A stretch of 64,000 nucleotides of DNA from Mycolicibacterium alvei (GCF_010727325.1 NZ_AP022565.1:1178001-1242000), one strand, 5' to 3'. Positions 11,162-19,731 are shown, counted from the stretch's first letter. Numbers and translations: made by a program. The notes: a model not told the origin generated them from the letters alone.

Positions 11162-11800
11162 ATGGCTAGGCCGGCCGAACAATCGTCCGTGGGCGCGCGC
11201 GCCGAGGCGCAGGCGGACCGGGCCCGGCGCTTCATGAAATCGGCGTTGGCGATCCTGGGCGAGACCGGACGCACCGACTTCACCGTGCTGGAGGTGGTGG
11301 AACGCTCCAAGACTTCGCTGCGATCCTTTTACCAGCACTTTTCCACCAAGGATGAGCTGCTGCTGGCCCTTATCGACAAGATCATGGCCGAGTCGACGCA
11401 GCGTTGGCGCGCGGACACCGACGGACTGGCCGGACCCGAGGCGCTTCGGACACTGATCGAGCGCATCACCATCCCGGCCTCGTCGAGCACCCAGGACAGC
11501 ATCAACCGCGGCCTGACCTTCTACAACGACCATCTCGCCGAGTCACTGCCCCGTGAATACGCCCGGGTGCTCACGCCATTGCACAAGCTCATCGGCGACA
11601 TCCTGCGGCGCGGTATGGACTCGGGAGCCTTCCGGTCCGACATGGATGTCCAGAGCACCGCTGCCCTGATCATGCAGTCGGTACTGGGTGCGATGCGCCT
11701 ACGTTCGCTGGGCGTGGAACTCAACGGCGCGCCGATCGACGGTGAGCACATCTACGAGTTCTGCGTGCGCGGCGTCCTGGCACCAGGATCTCGGGCCTGA
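11162..11800 (+). CDS. TetR-family transcriptional regulator
   Basis: A 212-residue protein with the TetR helix-turn-helix at about residues 38-62 (FTVLEVVERSKTSLRSFYQHFSTKDELLLALID) and a C-terminal ligand-binding domain of TetR_C type. Start is ATG 11162. A GGAGG lies about 10 bases upstream, and longer in-frame readings would run into the divergent promoter. It sits between the LLM gene and the amidohydrolase, and both flanking promoters carry the same GGTAACGTCATT element, so it is the best candidate regulator of the whole 9.3-15.6 kb set. Confidence 0.85.
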   Translation: MARPAEQSSVGARAEAQADRARRFMKSALAILGETGRTDFTVLEVVERSKTSLRSFYQHFSTKDELLLALIDKIMAESTQRWRADTDGLAGPEALRTLIERITIPASSSTQDSINRGLTFYNDHLAESLPREYARVLTPLHKLIGDILRRGMDSGAFRSDMDVQSTAALIMQSVLGAMRLRSLGVELNGAPIDGEHIYEFCVRGVLAPGSRA

Positions 11801-11862
11801 CCAGGACTTTCCCGATATTTTGAGCGATCGCCCGAATGGGCTCGTCGGCGCCCGCCATCGCG

Positions 11863-11879
11863 TGGTAACGTCATTACCA
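11863..11879. promoter_or_regulatory. perfect TGGTAA-N5-TTACCA operator upstream of the amidohydrolase operon
   Basis: A 17-bp perfect inverted repeat (TGGTAA, CGTCA, TTACCA) lies 33 bp before the amidohydrolase start. Size and symmetry fit a TetR dimer site. Twelve bases are shared with 11116-11127. Confidence 0.65.
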
Positions 11880-11912
11880 GTTTCGAAAACAAGACTCTCC
11901 CAGGAGGCGAAG

Positions 11913-13142
11913 ATGCCGTCACGCGAGCTTTCCTATCCGGTGTTCGACGCCGACAACCACTTCTATGAGCCCAAGGAAGCCCTCACCAAGTTCCTGCCGG
12001 AACACCGCAAGGGCGTCATCGACTACATCGACGTCCGGGGCCGGACCAAGATCATGGTTCGCAACGTCGTCAGCGACTACATCCCGAATCCGACGTTCGA
12101 AGTCGTGGCCCGACCGGGCGCGCAGGAGGACTACTTCCGCCACGGCAGCGGCGGCAAGACCTACCGCGAGGTGATGGGTAAGCCGATGAAGGCCATCCCC
12201 GCCTTCCGCAATCCGCAAGCGCGCCTTGAGGTTCTCGACAGCCTCGGCCTGGATTACACCCTGATGTTCCCGACCCTGGCCAGCCTGGTCGAGGAGCGGC
12301 TCAAGGATGATCCCGACCTGATCCTCGACATCGTGCACGCACTCAACGAGTGGATGTACGAGACCTGGCAGTTCAACTACGAGGACCGCATCTTCTCCAC
12401 GCCGGTCATCAATCTGGGCAATGTCGACCGTGCACTCGAAGAGCTGGAATGGTGCGTGGAGCGCGGCGCCAAAACCGTCCTGGTCCGTCCGGCACCGGTG
12501 CCCGGGTACCGCGGTAGCCGGTCCATGGGTGTGGAGGAGTTCGACCCGTTCTGGGACGCCTGTGTGAAGGCCGGCATCCCGGTATCGATGCACGCCTCGG
12601 ACAGCGGCTACTCCACCTACCTCAACGACTGGGAGCCGGCCACCGAGTTCAAACCGTTCTCCCCCACCTCGTTCCGGATGGTGGCGATGGGCAAGCGTCC
12701 GATCGAGGACACCATGGCGGCGCTGGTCTGCCACGGCGCGTTGACCCGCAACCCCGACCTGCGCATCCTCTCGGTGGAGAACGGCGCCTCCTGGGTGCCC
12801 TACCTGCACTACCAGTTCTCCGACGTCTACTCGAAGATGCCCGACGGGTTCCCGGAGGATCCGATCGAGGCGTTCAAGCGCTGCGTGTACGTCGCCCCGT
12901 TCTGGGAGGACGACTTCAAGAAGATGGCCGACCTGTGCGGCATCGACCGGGTGATCTTCGGCTCGGACTGGCCGCATCCAGAGGGTCTGGCCGATCCGAT
13001 CAATCTGGTCGACGACCTCGTAGCCCATGGCCTTGACGACGAAGGTGTCCGAAAGGTGATGGGCGGCAACATGGTCGACCTGTTCAAGGTCGAGAACAAG
13101 AAGATGTACCGGCCCGACGTCCCCGCGCTCGTACTGAACTGA
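11913..13142 (+). CDS. amidohydrolase-2 family metal-dependent hydrolase
   Basis: A 409-residue TIM-barrel protein of the amidohydrolase_2 (aminocarboxymuconate-semialdehyde decarboxylase-like) family, which performs hydrolysis, decarboxylation or hydration at a metal centre. Visible ligand candidates are the N-terminal DADNH (residues 12-16, in place of the classic HxH), His in SMHASDSGY and the late Asp in FGSDWPHPEG. Start is ATG 11913 with a strong AGGAGG at 11902-11907. It heads an operon with the two acyl-CoA dehydrogenases (40-bp gap), under the palindromic operator. Such hydrolases accompany acyl-CoA dehydrogenases in actinobacterial ring-degradation clusters; the exact reaction is unknown. 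Confidence 0.8.
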   Translation: MPSRELSYPVFDADNHFYEPKEALTKFLPEHRKGVIDYIDVRGRTKIMVRNVVSDYIPNPTFEVVARPGAQEDYFRHGSGGKTYREVMGKPMKAIPAFRNPQARLEVLDSLGLDYTLMFPTLASLVEERLKDDPDLILDIVHALNEWMYETWQFNYEDRIFSTPVINLGNVDRALEELEWCVERGAKTVLVRPAPVPGYRGSRSMGVEEFDPFWDACVKAGIPVSMHASDSGYSTYLNDWEPATEFKPFSPTSFRMVAMGKRPIEDTMAALVCHGALTRNPDLRILSVENGASWVPYLHYQFSDVYSKMPDGFPEDPIEAFKRCVYVAPFWEDDFKKMADLCGIDRVIFGSDWPHPEGLADPINLVDDLVAHGLDDEGVRKVMGGNMVDLFKVENKKMYRPDVPALVLN

Positions 13143-13182
13143 CCTCGTCCTCTCCTCATACACAAGAAGCTGGGCCGACTAC

Positions 13183-14343
13183 ATGACCGATGTGGCAAAT
13201 CCCGAACAGATGCTGTTCACCTCCACCGCGCAGGCCTTCCTGGAGAAGGAGGTGCCGCTGACCCGGGTACGCGAACTGCACGCCGAGGGCGACTCGTTCG
13301 ATACCCGGTGGTGGGGTCGTGCAGCTGAGTTGGGATGGGCCAGCCTGCTGGTGCCCGAGGAACTGGGCGGCGGCAGTCCGTCCGGGGACGGTGTCACCGA
13401 CCTGGCGTTGCTCGCCGAGCAGGCCGGCCACACCGTGGCCCCCGGCCCGCTGCATCCGGTCAGCATCGTGCTGGCCGGCCTCGTCGAATCACCCGACGGG
13501 CACGCGGAATTGATCGAATCGCTGGTCGCCGGCGAAACGGTGGCGTCCTGGGCGGCCTATGAACCCAAGCGGCCGTTCGGCGCCATCCAGGCCGTCACCG
13601 GGATCGGGACCACCGCTACCCGCACCGAGGCCGGCTACCGCATCGACGGTGTCAAGGACCGCGTCGAAGCCGGCGACCAGAGTGCCGCGTTGCTGGTGGT
13701 TGCCGCCTGCGACGGCCAGATCCGTCAGTTCGTGGTGCCGACCGACGCCGCCGGGGTGACGGTCACGCCACAGAACTCGGTCGACCTGGTCAAGCGTTAC
13801 GCCCGAGTGCAATTCGACGGTGTCGAGGTCGACGCGTCCGCAGCCGTGGGTACCGCCGATCAGACACCGGCGGTCATCGAACGCCAGCGTCAGGTCGCCC
13901 TGGTGCTGCAGTGTGCCGAGATCGTCGGAATCCTCGATGCGGTGCTCACGATGACCAATCAGTGGTTGGCAGACCGACACAGTTTCGGCCGCCCGCTGGC
14001 CTCGTATCAGGCCCTCAAACATCGTGCTGCTGACATGAAGATGTGGTTCGAAGCCGCGCGCGCGACCACCGCGGGCGCGGTCGCCGCGGTGGCCGAGCGG
14101 TCCCCGGATGCGCCGAAGCTCGTCAGCGTCGCGAAAGCCTATGTGGCCGAACGGGCTCCGGTGATGCTGCAGGACTGTGTGCAGTTGCACGGCGGCATCG
14201 GGGTGACCTGGGAGCACGATCTGCACCTGTACCTGCGGCGGGTTGCGCTGTATCGGGCGATGTACGGGTCACCCGAAGATCACCACCGCGCCGTATATGC
14301 ATTGAGCCGCAAGACCCGCGCAGCCGAGGAGATCGGGGCATGA
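13183..14343 (+). CDS. acyl-CoA dehydrogenase (small subunit type)
   Basis: A 386-residue FadE-type flavoprotein that dehydrogenates an acyl-CoA at C2-C3. N-terminal helical domain (ELGWASLLVPEELGGGSP), central beta domain, and the C-terminal signature QLHGGIGVTWEHDLHLYLRR. The start ATG 13183 gives a normal N-terminus. It overlaps the next acyl-CoA dehydrogenase by 4 bp (ATGA). Adjacent, coupled FadE pairs in mycobacteria often form alpha2beta2 heterotetramers in sterol side-chain breakdown, so the two probably act as one enzyme. Substrate unknown. Confidence 0.85.
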   Translation: MTDVANPEQMLFTSTAQAFLEKEVPLTRVRELHAEGDSFDTRWWGRAAELGWASLLVPEELGGGSPSGDGVTDLALLAEQAGHTVAPGPLHPVSIVLAGLVESPDGHAELIESLVAGETVASWAAYEPKRPFGAIQAVTGIGTTATRTEAGYRIDGVKDRVEAGDQSAALLVVAACDGQIRQFVVPTDAAGVTVTPQNSVDLVKRYARVQFDGVEVDASAAVGTADQTPAVIERQRQVALVLQCAEIVGILDAVLTMTNQWLADRHSFGRPLASYQALKHRAADMKMWFEAARATTAGAVAAVAERSPDAPKLVSVAKAYVAERAPVMLQDCVQLHGGIGVTWEHDLHLYLRRVALYRAMYGSPEDHHRAVYALSRKTRAAEEIGA

Positions 14344-15614
14344 CCGACACCGTGAGTACCGCCGCAACCACAGAGTCTGTCGAGGAGTTCGCCCTTCGCG
14401 CCCGGACCTGGCTGGCCGAGAACATGCCGTCCATCGATCCGGACAACCCTCCGTTCGCGGTGCGTGCGGAATCCGAATCCTGGGAACGGGCAAAGGAACT
14501 GCAGAAGCGGCTCTACGAAGGTGGATTCGCCGGCATCTGCTTCCCCCGCGAGTACGGCGGACTCGGCCTGGATTACGCCTACCAGAAGGCATTCAACGAC
14601 GAGTGCACGGCGTACGAGATGCCGCTGATCCTCAACACCCCGTCGTTCACCATCTGCGGCGCAACGATTCTCGACATGGGCAGCGAAGATCAGAAGCGCG
14701 AACGCATCTCGGCGGCGATCCGCGGCGACGAGGTGCTCTGCCAGTTGCTGTCCGAGCCCAGCGGCGGGTCGGATCTCGCCGGCGTGATCACCAGGGCCGA
14801 ACGTCAGGGCGACACGTGGGTCATCAACGGCGCCAAGACCTGGAGCACCAGCGCCTTCGCCGCCGACTACGGGTTGATGCTGGCCCGCACCGATTGGACC
14901 GTGCCCAAGCACGAGGGCCTGACCATGTTCCTGGTGCCGCTGAATGCACCGGGTATCACGATGCGCCGGATCACCGAGGTGAACGGCAACGAGGAATTCT
15001 GCGAGGAGTTCTTCGACAACCTGGAGCTTCCTGCGGACGCCGTCGTGGGTGAGGTCAATGACGGCTGGACCGTGGCCTCCCGTCAGCTGCATCACGAACG
15101 TCGCGCTGTCGGTGGCGGTTCGGAGTTCGCCAGCGGTACCGGCGCCGAGAATGCCAACGAGATGCCGCCCGATCACGTCGGGCTGGCCGAGGCCACCGGC
15201 CAGGGTGACGACGCCCGGGTGCAGGATCTGGCCGGACGCGCCCTGGTGCGGCGCATGGTCAAAAAGCAGCTCATCGACCATGTCGGCACAGCGATCGGGA
15301 ACGGTTCACTGCCGCCGAATGCGGGCACCCTGATCCGGCTGTTCCATGCCGAGACCACCGAGCTCGAGGTGGATACCGCGCTGGCCATCGCAGGCACGGC
15401 CGGTGTGATCGACGAGGGCTCGGACAATGCCCCAGAGTTGGCCGGGCTGATGGAGATCGGTGTGCGCTACCTGTCCCGGCAGACGGGGTCGCTGGGCGGT
15501 GGCAGCTCGGAGATGGCGCGCAATGTGATCAGCGAGCGGATTCTGGGCTTCCCACGTGAACATGCGGCCGACCGCGGCGTGCCGTTCAACCAGGTCAAGC
15601 GCAACAAGAGCTGA
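14340..15614 (+). CDS. acyl-CoA dehydrogenase (large subunit type)
   Basis: A 424-residue acyl-CoA dehydrogenase. Family features are FAGICFPREYGGLGLDYAYQ (N-domain), LCQLLSEPSGGSDLAGV and the FAD-contacting WVINGAKTWSTSAFAADYG of the beta domain, and the C-terminal GGGSSEMARNVISERILGFPRE. Start is ATG 14340, translationally coupled to the preceding acyl-CoA dehydrogenase. It closes the operon: the SRPBCC gene 82 bp on has its own ribosome-binding site and may be separate. Confidence 0.85.
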   Translation: MTDTVSTAATTESVEEFALRARTWLAENMPSIDPDNPPFAVRAESESWERAKELQKRLYEGGFAGICFPREYGGLGLDYAYQKAFNDECTAYEMPLILNTPSFTICGATILDMGSEDQKRERISAAIRGDEVLCQLLSEPSGGSDLAGVITRAERQGDTWVINGAKTWSTSAFAADYGLMLARTDWTVPKHEGLTMFLVPLNAPGITMRRITEVNGNEEFCEEFFDNLELPADAVVGEVNDGWTVASRQLHHERRAVGGGSEFASGTGAENANEMPPDHVGLAEATGQGDDARVQDLAGRALVRRMVKKQLIDHVGTAIGNGSLPPNAGTLIRLFHAETTELEVDTALAIAGTAGVIDEGSDNAPELAGLMEIGVRYLSRQTGSLGGGSSEMARNVISERILGFPREHAADRGVPFNQVKRNKS

Positions 15615-15696
15615 CTGCACTTCGGCGCTGAGGCACGGTCGTACCGACGGGGTGTGGCGCGTACGGTGGGGACCAGACAACGCAGGGGGAATCCTG

Positions 15697-16131
15697 ATGC
15701 CCACCATTCATCTGGAACGAGTGATCGCAGCACCGCGCGAGCGGGTCTTCGACTGGATGGCCGACCCGGCGGGTCTGGCCACCGCACCGCTGGTGCTCAG
15801 GGCCGGCTGGGCGGCGGGTTTCTCGGCACCCGCCGTCGGGGCCGTGCGGACGGTGACCGGCGCCGGCATGTGGTTTCGGGAGCAGATCACCGCCTACGAC
15901 CGCCCGAACAGCTACTCGTATCTGATCATCGGGTCTTTCCCGCCGTTCGACCATGACGGCGGCACACTGACTTTCACACCCCGCGGCGACGGTACGCACA
16001 TCGACTGGACGACGAGCTACACCCACCCCATACTCGCCGGCGGTAAGGCGCTGGAGGCCGTCAGCTCACGGCTGCTCCCGTGGAACTTCCGCGCCATCCT
16101 GGCCCATTGCGCCAAGGCGCTGGAACCTTAG
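15697..16131 (+). CDS. SRPBCC family protein
   Basis: A 144-residue START-like fold protein beginning MPTIHLERVIAAPRERVFDWMADP, the classic first strand and helix, and ending in the long C-terminal helix. It belongs to the polyketide cyclase/dehydrase-like group, which binds lipidic ligands; no catalytic role can be named. Start ATG 15697 has AGGGGGA about 7 bases upstream. Its stop overlaps the stop of the convergent splB gene by 4 bp. It could belong to the catabolic block or be an independent gene. Confidence 0.7.
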   Translation: MPTIHLERVIAAPRERVFDWMADPAGLATAPLVLRAGWAAGFSAPAVGAVRTVTGAGMWFREQITAYDRPNSYSYLIIGSFPPFDHDGGTLTFTPRGDGTHIDWTTSYTHPILAGGKALEAVSSRLLPWNFRAILAHCAKALEP

Positions 16132-17138
16132 AAGAGGGCTGGTTGCGTCGGTAGCTCGGGTTCACGCACGGCACCGACGCGCGCAGCTGGTGCAGGCCCC
16201 GTCAACCCGTGCCGGGCCACCAACGGCTTCACCCGGGTCCGAAGCATGTTGCGATAGTCCGGCGGCAGATACGCTCCGCGCCGGTACAACCGCTGATAAT
16301 CGGCGAGCAGTTCCGGATGTTCACGCTGCAGCCAGGACATGAACCACCCGCGCGTCGTCCCCCGCAGATGCAGACCGAACACGGTCACTCCGCTGGCCCC
16401 TGCCGCAGCGATCCGGCCGAGCAGAGCGTCGAGTTGGTCAGCCGAATCAGTGAGGTACGGCAACACCGGTGCGACCATCACATGGCACCTCAGCCCGGCG
16501 TCGCGGATCGCCGTGATCAATCCCAATCGCGCTTCCGGCGAAGGGGTTCCGGGTTCGACCGTGCGGTGCAGCTCCGGATCGCCGACCGCCAGTGACACCG
16601 CGACGCTCACCTCGACACGACGCGACACCTCGGCGATCTGCGGCAGGTCGCGGCGAAGCAGCGTGCCCTTGGTCAGGATGGAGAACGGAGTTCCCGAATC
16701 AGACAGCGCCGCAATGATTCCTGGCATCAGGGCGTACCTGCCTTCGGCGCGCTGATACGGGTCGGTATTGGTCCCGAGCGCAACCGTCTCACGGGTCCAG
16801 GACCGGCGCCGCAACTCGCGGGCCAACACCTCGGCGACGTTGGTCTTCACCACCACCTGGGTGTCGAAGTCTGAACCGCTGTCGAACTCCAGATACTCAT
16901 GGGTCGGACGCGCGAAGCAGTACCGGCAGGCGTGGCTGCAACCGCGGTAGCCGTTCACGGTGTACCGGAAGGGCAGCATCGACGCCGCGGGCACCTTGTT
17001 CAGCGCCGACTTGCACAGCACCTCGTGAAACGTGATGCCCTCGAACTGCGGTGTACGCACGCTGCGAACGAAACCGAGCCGCTGCAGACCCGGCAGCGCC
17101 CCGTCGTCGGCGCGCACCACCTGGTCATCCCACCGCAT
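16128..17138 (-). CDS. splB: radical SAM protein of the Rv2578c/SplB family, DNA-damage inducible
   Basis: A 336-residue radical SAM protein in the position of M. tuberculosis Rv2578c. The iron-sulfur cluster motif is C67-x3-C71-x2-C74 (GYRGCSHACRYCFARP), followed by the ALGTNTDPYQRAE and SILTKGT strands. The family resembles spore photoproduct lyase, hence the name, but repair of UV photoproducts is not proven for it. Start ATG 17138 is chosen over the TTG at 17153 because it matches the family N-terminus (MRW). A perfect LexA box lies 8 bp upstream, with -35 TTGACA at 17168-17173, so it is an SOS gene. The haloalkane dehalogenase that follows divergently in M. tuberculosis is absent. Confidence 0.85.
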   Translation of the reverse strand: MRWDDQVVRADDGALPGLQRLGFVRSVRTPQFEGITFHEVLCKSALNKVPAASMLPFRYTVNGYRGCSHACRYCFARPTHEYLEFDSGSDFDTQVVVKTNVAEVLARELRRRSWTRETVALGTNTDPYQRAEGRYALMPGIIAALSDSGTPFSILTKGTLLRRDLPQIAEVSRRVEVSVAVSLAVGDPELHRTVEPGTPSPEARLGLITAIRDAGLRCHVMVAPVLPYLTDSADQLDALLGRIAAAGASGVTVFGLHLRGTTRGWFMSWLQREHPELLADYQRLYRRGAYLPPDYRNMLRTRVKPLVARHGLTGPAPAARVGAVREPELPTQPALF

Positions 17139-17145
17139 GCAATTA

Positions 17146-17161
17146 TCGAACAATTGTTCGA
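17146..17161. promoter_or_regulatory. LexA (SOS) box of splB
   Basis: TCGAAC-AATT-GTTCGA is an exact match to the mycobacterial SOS consensus TCGAAC-N4-GTTCGA. It is the centre of a 20-bp perfect palindrome (17144-17163). It lies between a TTGACA -35 (17168-17173, minus strand) and a GATAAT -10-like hexamer (17142-17147), just before splB. Confidence 0.9.
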
Positions 17162-17331
17162 TATAGATGTCAAGGTAATTCCGTGCGTGTCAGCTATTCC
17201 ACACGGCCTGAATAACGACCGGGTGCGCCGATGCCGCGGTTTCGGGTACGGCATCGGCGCGCGCCGTGGGCGCTTGCCCAGTCGCTGGCGCATCGGAGCG
17301 GAAGCGGAACCGCCCGACGCGCACATTTATA

Positions 17332-17347
17332 TCGAACAAAAGTTCGA
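17332..17347. promoter_or_regulatory. second LexA (SOS) box, no obvious partner gene
   Basis: TCGAAC-AAAA-GTTCGA matches the LexA consensus in all 12 fixed positions. It lies 171 bp beyond the splB-proximal box. No convincing gene follows on the plus strand, where M. tuberculosis has dhaA. It may assist splB control or be left over from a lost divergent gene. Confidence 0.8.
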
Positions 17348-17363
17348 ACAATGAGTCAAGCCG

Positions 17364-17382
17364 GATCCCAGTCTCTGGGATC
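17364..17382. terminator. short hairpin downstream of the secreted-protein gene
   Basis: Arms GATCCCAG (17364-17371) and CTGGGATC (17375-17382) with a 3-nt loop lie about 35 bp after the stop of the minus-strand gene ending at 17418. There is no U-tract, so termination is only possible, not shown. Confidence 0.3.
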
Positions 17383-17417
17383 GGCGGGTCAGATCACCAC
17401 GCCCGCGTGCGGGTCGA

Positions 17418-17861
17418 CTACCACTGACCGAGCTGGCAGCGCGGGCTGTACGGATGATCGTTTTGGACCGCGATCTGACCGTCGACGGTGATCTCACAGT
17501 GCGCGTTGGGCTGGGCCTGTCCCCCGTGCGTCGTGCTCGCGACGGTGAAGATGGCCCACTGCGGATCGGCGAGCGTGGTCTCGAACACCCAGGGCGTGTC
17601 GGGACCGACGTTGACCGTCGCCTTCTGCAGGTACTTGTACGCGTCAGCGTTGTAGGCGGCCATGCTCGCCGGCTGCGCCGTCAGGTAATAGAGGTCGAAT
17701 TCGTAAGGGGCGCCGGAGGTGAGCGTGTACGTCACCTGATGACCTTGGCCCGCCGGGTCCGCATACGACGTTGCGCTGGAAACCGCCATACCCGCAGCCG
17801 CCAGAACGAGCGCCGCACCGACCGTGGTTGTCGCTTTTCGCATATTCGTCACATACGTCAT
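17418..17861 (-). CDS. secreted MmpS-like small protein
   Basis: A 147-residue exported protein. The Sec signal peptide runs MRKATTTVGAALVLAAAG and would be cut near SYADPAG. The mature domain has the MmpS-type beta-sandwich pattern: VTYTLTSG, then PWVFETTL, then HCEITVDGQIAVQN with a second Cys near the C-terminus (probable disulfide). Unlike true MmpS proteins it has a cleavable signal and no neighbouring mmpL gene. The start is 17861 or, six residues later, 17843; neither has a clear ribosome-binding site, but a TAGCGT -10 box (17870-17875) would place the RNA start next to 17861. Role unknown. Confidence 0.65.
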   Translation of the reverse strand: MTYVTNMRKATTTVGAALVLAAAGMAVSSATSYADPAGQGHQVTYTLTSGAPYEFDLYYLTAQPASMAAYNADAYKYLQKATVNVGPDTPWVFETTLADPQWAIFTVASTTHGGQAQPNAHCEITVDGQIAVQNDHPYSPRCQLGQW

Positions 17862-17986
17862 ATCCCAGCACGCTACCGCGTTGTTACACCCGGGACAGGA
17901 CCAGTGTTCACACCGATCTAAGGACACCGTCCGAAATCTGTTCACGCTGGGAACACGGCCGTCATCGGGAGGTAACAAGCCGCTCT

Positions 17987-17992
17987 TAATTT
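17987..17992 (+). promoter_or_regulatory. -10 box TAATTT of a leaderless permease transcript
   Basis: TAATTT ends exactly six bases before the ATG at 17999, the spacing that places the first RNA base on the start codon. A GGGAGG at 17968-17973 is too far upstream to act as ribosome-binding site for this ATG. Confidence 0.5.
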
Positions 17993-17998
17993 TTCCGC

Positions 17999-19666
17999 AT
18001 GACACAAGACCTCGGCAGTAAGCCGGCGGATGACACTGTCGAGGACCACCTCGACACCATGAATGCCACCAGGGAAACCCTGGAGGACTACACGCTGCGG
18101 TTCGCGCCGCGCAGCTACCGAAAGTGGTCGACGGGGGTGGTGGGCATCTCCGCGCTCGGCGGCATCGCCTACCTGGCCGACTTCGCGATCGGCGCCAACA
18201 TCGGTATCTCGTACGGCACCGTCAATGCGCTGTGGGGCATCCTGATCTTCGCGGTCGTCGTCATCCTCACCGGATTTCCGGTCGCCTACTATTCCGCGCG
18301 GTACAACATCGACCTCGACCTCGTCACGCGCGGTAGCGGATTCGGTTACTACGGCTCGGTGGTCACCAACGTCATCTTCGCGACGTTCACCTTCATCTTC
18401 TTCGCGCTCGAAGGCTCGATCATGGCCCAGGGACTTCAGCTGGGCTTGCACATCCCGCTGTCGGTGGGATACGCGGTGTCCACCCTGGTCATCTTCCCCC
18501 TGGTGATCTACGGGATGAAAGCGCTTTCCACACTCCAGGTCTGGACGACACCGCTGTGGCTGGTCCTGATGGTGGCACCGTTCGTCTACCTCGTGGTGAG
18601 CCATCCGGAGTCGGTCGGCCAGTTCTTCGCCTATCAGGGAGAGAACGGGGTCAAGGGCTTCGATCTCGGCTCGACGCTGCTGGCCGCGGGCGTGTGCCTG
18701 TCACTCATCGCCCAGATCGCCGAACAGAACGACTATCTGCGGTTCATGCCGCCGCTGACCCCGGAGAACAAGCGGAGTTGGTGGACCTGGCTCATCCTGG
18801 CCGGGCCGGGGTGGGTGTTCTTCGGCGCCGTCAAGCAGGTGGTCGGGCTCTTCCTCGCGGTCTACCTGATCGCCAATGTCGCCGACAGCGCCGGAATCGC
18901 CAACCAGCCCGTGCACCAGTTCCTGGAGATCTACGAGAACTTCCTGCCCGGTTGGCTTGCGATGACACTGGCCGTGGTGCTCGTGGTGATCAGCCAGATC
19001 AAGATCAACGTCACCAACGCCTACTCGGGTTCGCTGGCGTGGACGAACGCCTTCACCCGCGTCACCAAGCACTACCCGGGACGTCTGGTGTTCCTCGGAC
19101 TCAACCTGTTGATCGCACTGATCCTGATGGAAGCCAACATGTTCGACTTCCTCAACACGATCCTGGGCTTCTACGCCAACTGCGGCATGGCGTGGGTGGT
19201 CGTGGTCGCGAGCGACATCGTGTTCAACAAGTACCTACTCAAGCTGTCCCCGAAAGAGCCCGAGTTCCGGCGCGGCATGCTGTATGCGTTCAACCCCGTC
19301 GGTTTCGGCTCGATGCTGATCGCCGCTGGACTGTCGGTGATCGCATTCTTCGGCGGACTCGGCGAGGCCATCCGCCCGTACTCGCCGCTGGTCGCCATCG
19401 GCCTCGCGCTGGTGCTGCCGCCGATCATCGCCGTCGCCACCAAGGGGAAGTACTACCTGCGTCGCACCGACGACGGTATCGACCTGCCGATGTTCGACGA
19501 ATTCGGCAACCCCTCCGGTGCTCACCTCAAATGCCATGTCTGCCATCACGATTACGAGCGGCCGGACATGCTCAAGTGTGAGACGCACGATGCCTTCGTG
19601 TGCTCGCTGTGCGTGAGCACCGACAGGGTCGCCGACCACGTGCTGCCCGCACAGCACCGCGCGTGA
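17999..19666 (+). CDS. NCS1-family permease with C-terminal Cys/His-rich domain
   Basis: A 555-residue inner-membrane transporter of the nucleobase-cation-symport-1 (cytosine/purine/allantoin/thiamine) family. About 12 hydrophobic segments run between residues 45 and 485, with the family-typical GYYGSVVTNVIFATFTFIFFALEGS and NVTNAYSGSLAWTNAF. The oddity is a soluble tail after residue 490 with C512, C515, H516, H517, C527, H530, C535, C538 and H547, a spacing suited to one or two zinc sites. That tail could sense substrate or metal, or bind a partner. Start ATG 17999 fits a leaderless mRNA. Substrate cannot be predicted. Confidence 0.8.
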   Translation: MTQDLGSKPADDTVEDHLDTMNATRETLEDYTLRFAPRSYRKWSTGVVGISALGGIAYLADFAIGANIGISYGTVNALWGILIFAVVVILTGFPVAYYSARYNIDLDLVTRGSGFGYYGSVVTNVIFATFTFIFFALEGSIMAQGLQLGLHIPLSVGYAVSTLVIFPLVIYGMKALSTLQVWTTPLWLVLMVAPFVYLVVSHPESVGQFFAYQGENGVKGFDLGSTLLAAGVCLSLIAQIAEQNDYLRFMPPLTPENKRSWWTWLILAGPGWVFFGAVKQVVGLFLAVYLIANVADSAGIANQPVHQFLEIYENFLPGWLAMTLAVVLVVISQIKINVTNAYSGSLAWTNAFTRVTKHYPGRLVFLGLNLLIALILMEANMFDFLNTILGFYANCGMAWVVVVASDIVFNKYLLKLSPKEPEFRRGMLYAFNPVGFGSMLIAAGLSVIAFFGGLGEAIRPYSPLVAIGLALVLPPIIAVATKGKYYLRRTDDGIDLPMFDEFGNPSGAHLKCHVCHHDYERPDMLKCETHDAFVCSLCVSTDRVADHVLPAQHRA

Positions 19667-19731
19667 CCGTGTACAAAAGGTCACCGAATGACGGCGCGCC
19701 GGGCAGCACATGCACGCTCGCGGTGAAAAGG

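Noticed and set aside
17000..17326. Minus-strand frame starting just after the second LexA box and running into splB
   Set aside because: Composition is Arg/Pro-rich and it overlaps the 5' part of splB in another frame; no family resemblance.
17351..17491. Possible 46-codon gene directly after the second LexA box
   Set aside because: No ribosome-binding site, no recognisable protein and antisense overlap with the 3' end of the MmpS-like gene. It could only be a leaderless small protein; not supported.
19664..19685. GTGACC/GGTCAC inverted repeat after the permease as terminator
   Set aside because: Only 6-bp arms with a 10-nt loop and no U-tract; too weak to call.
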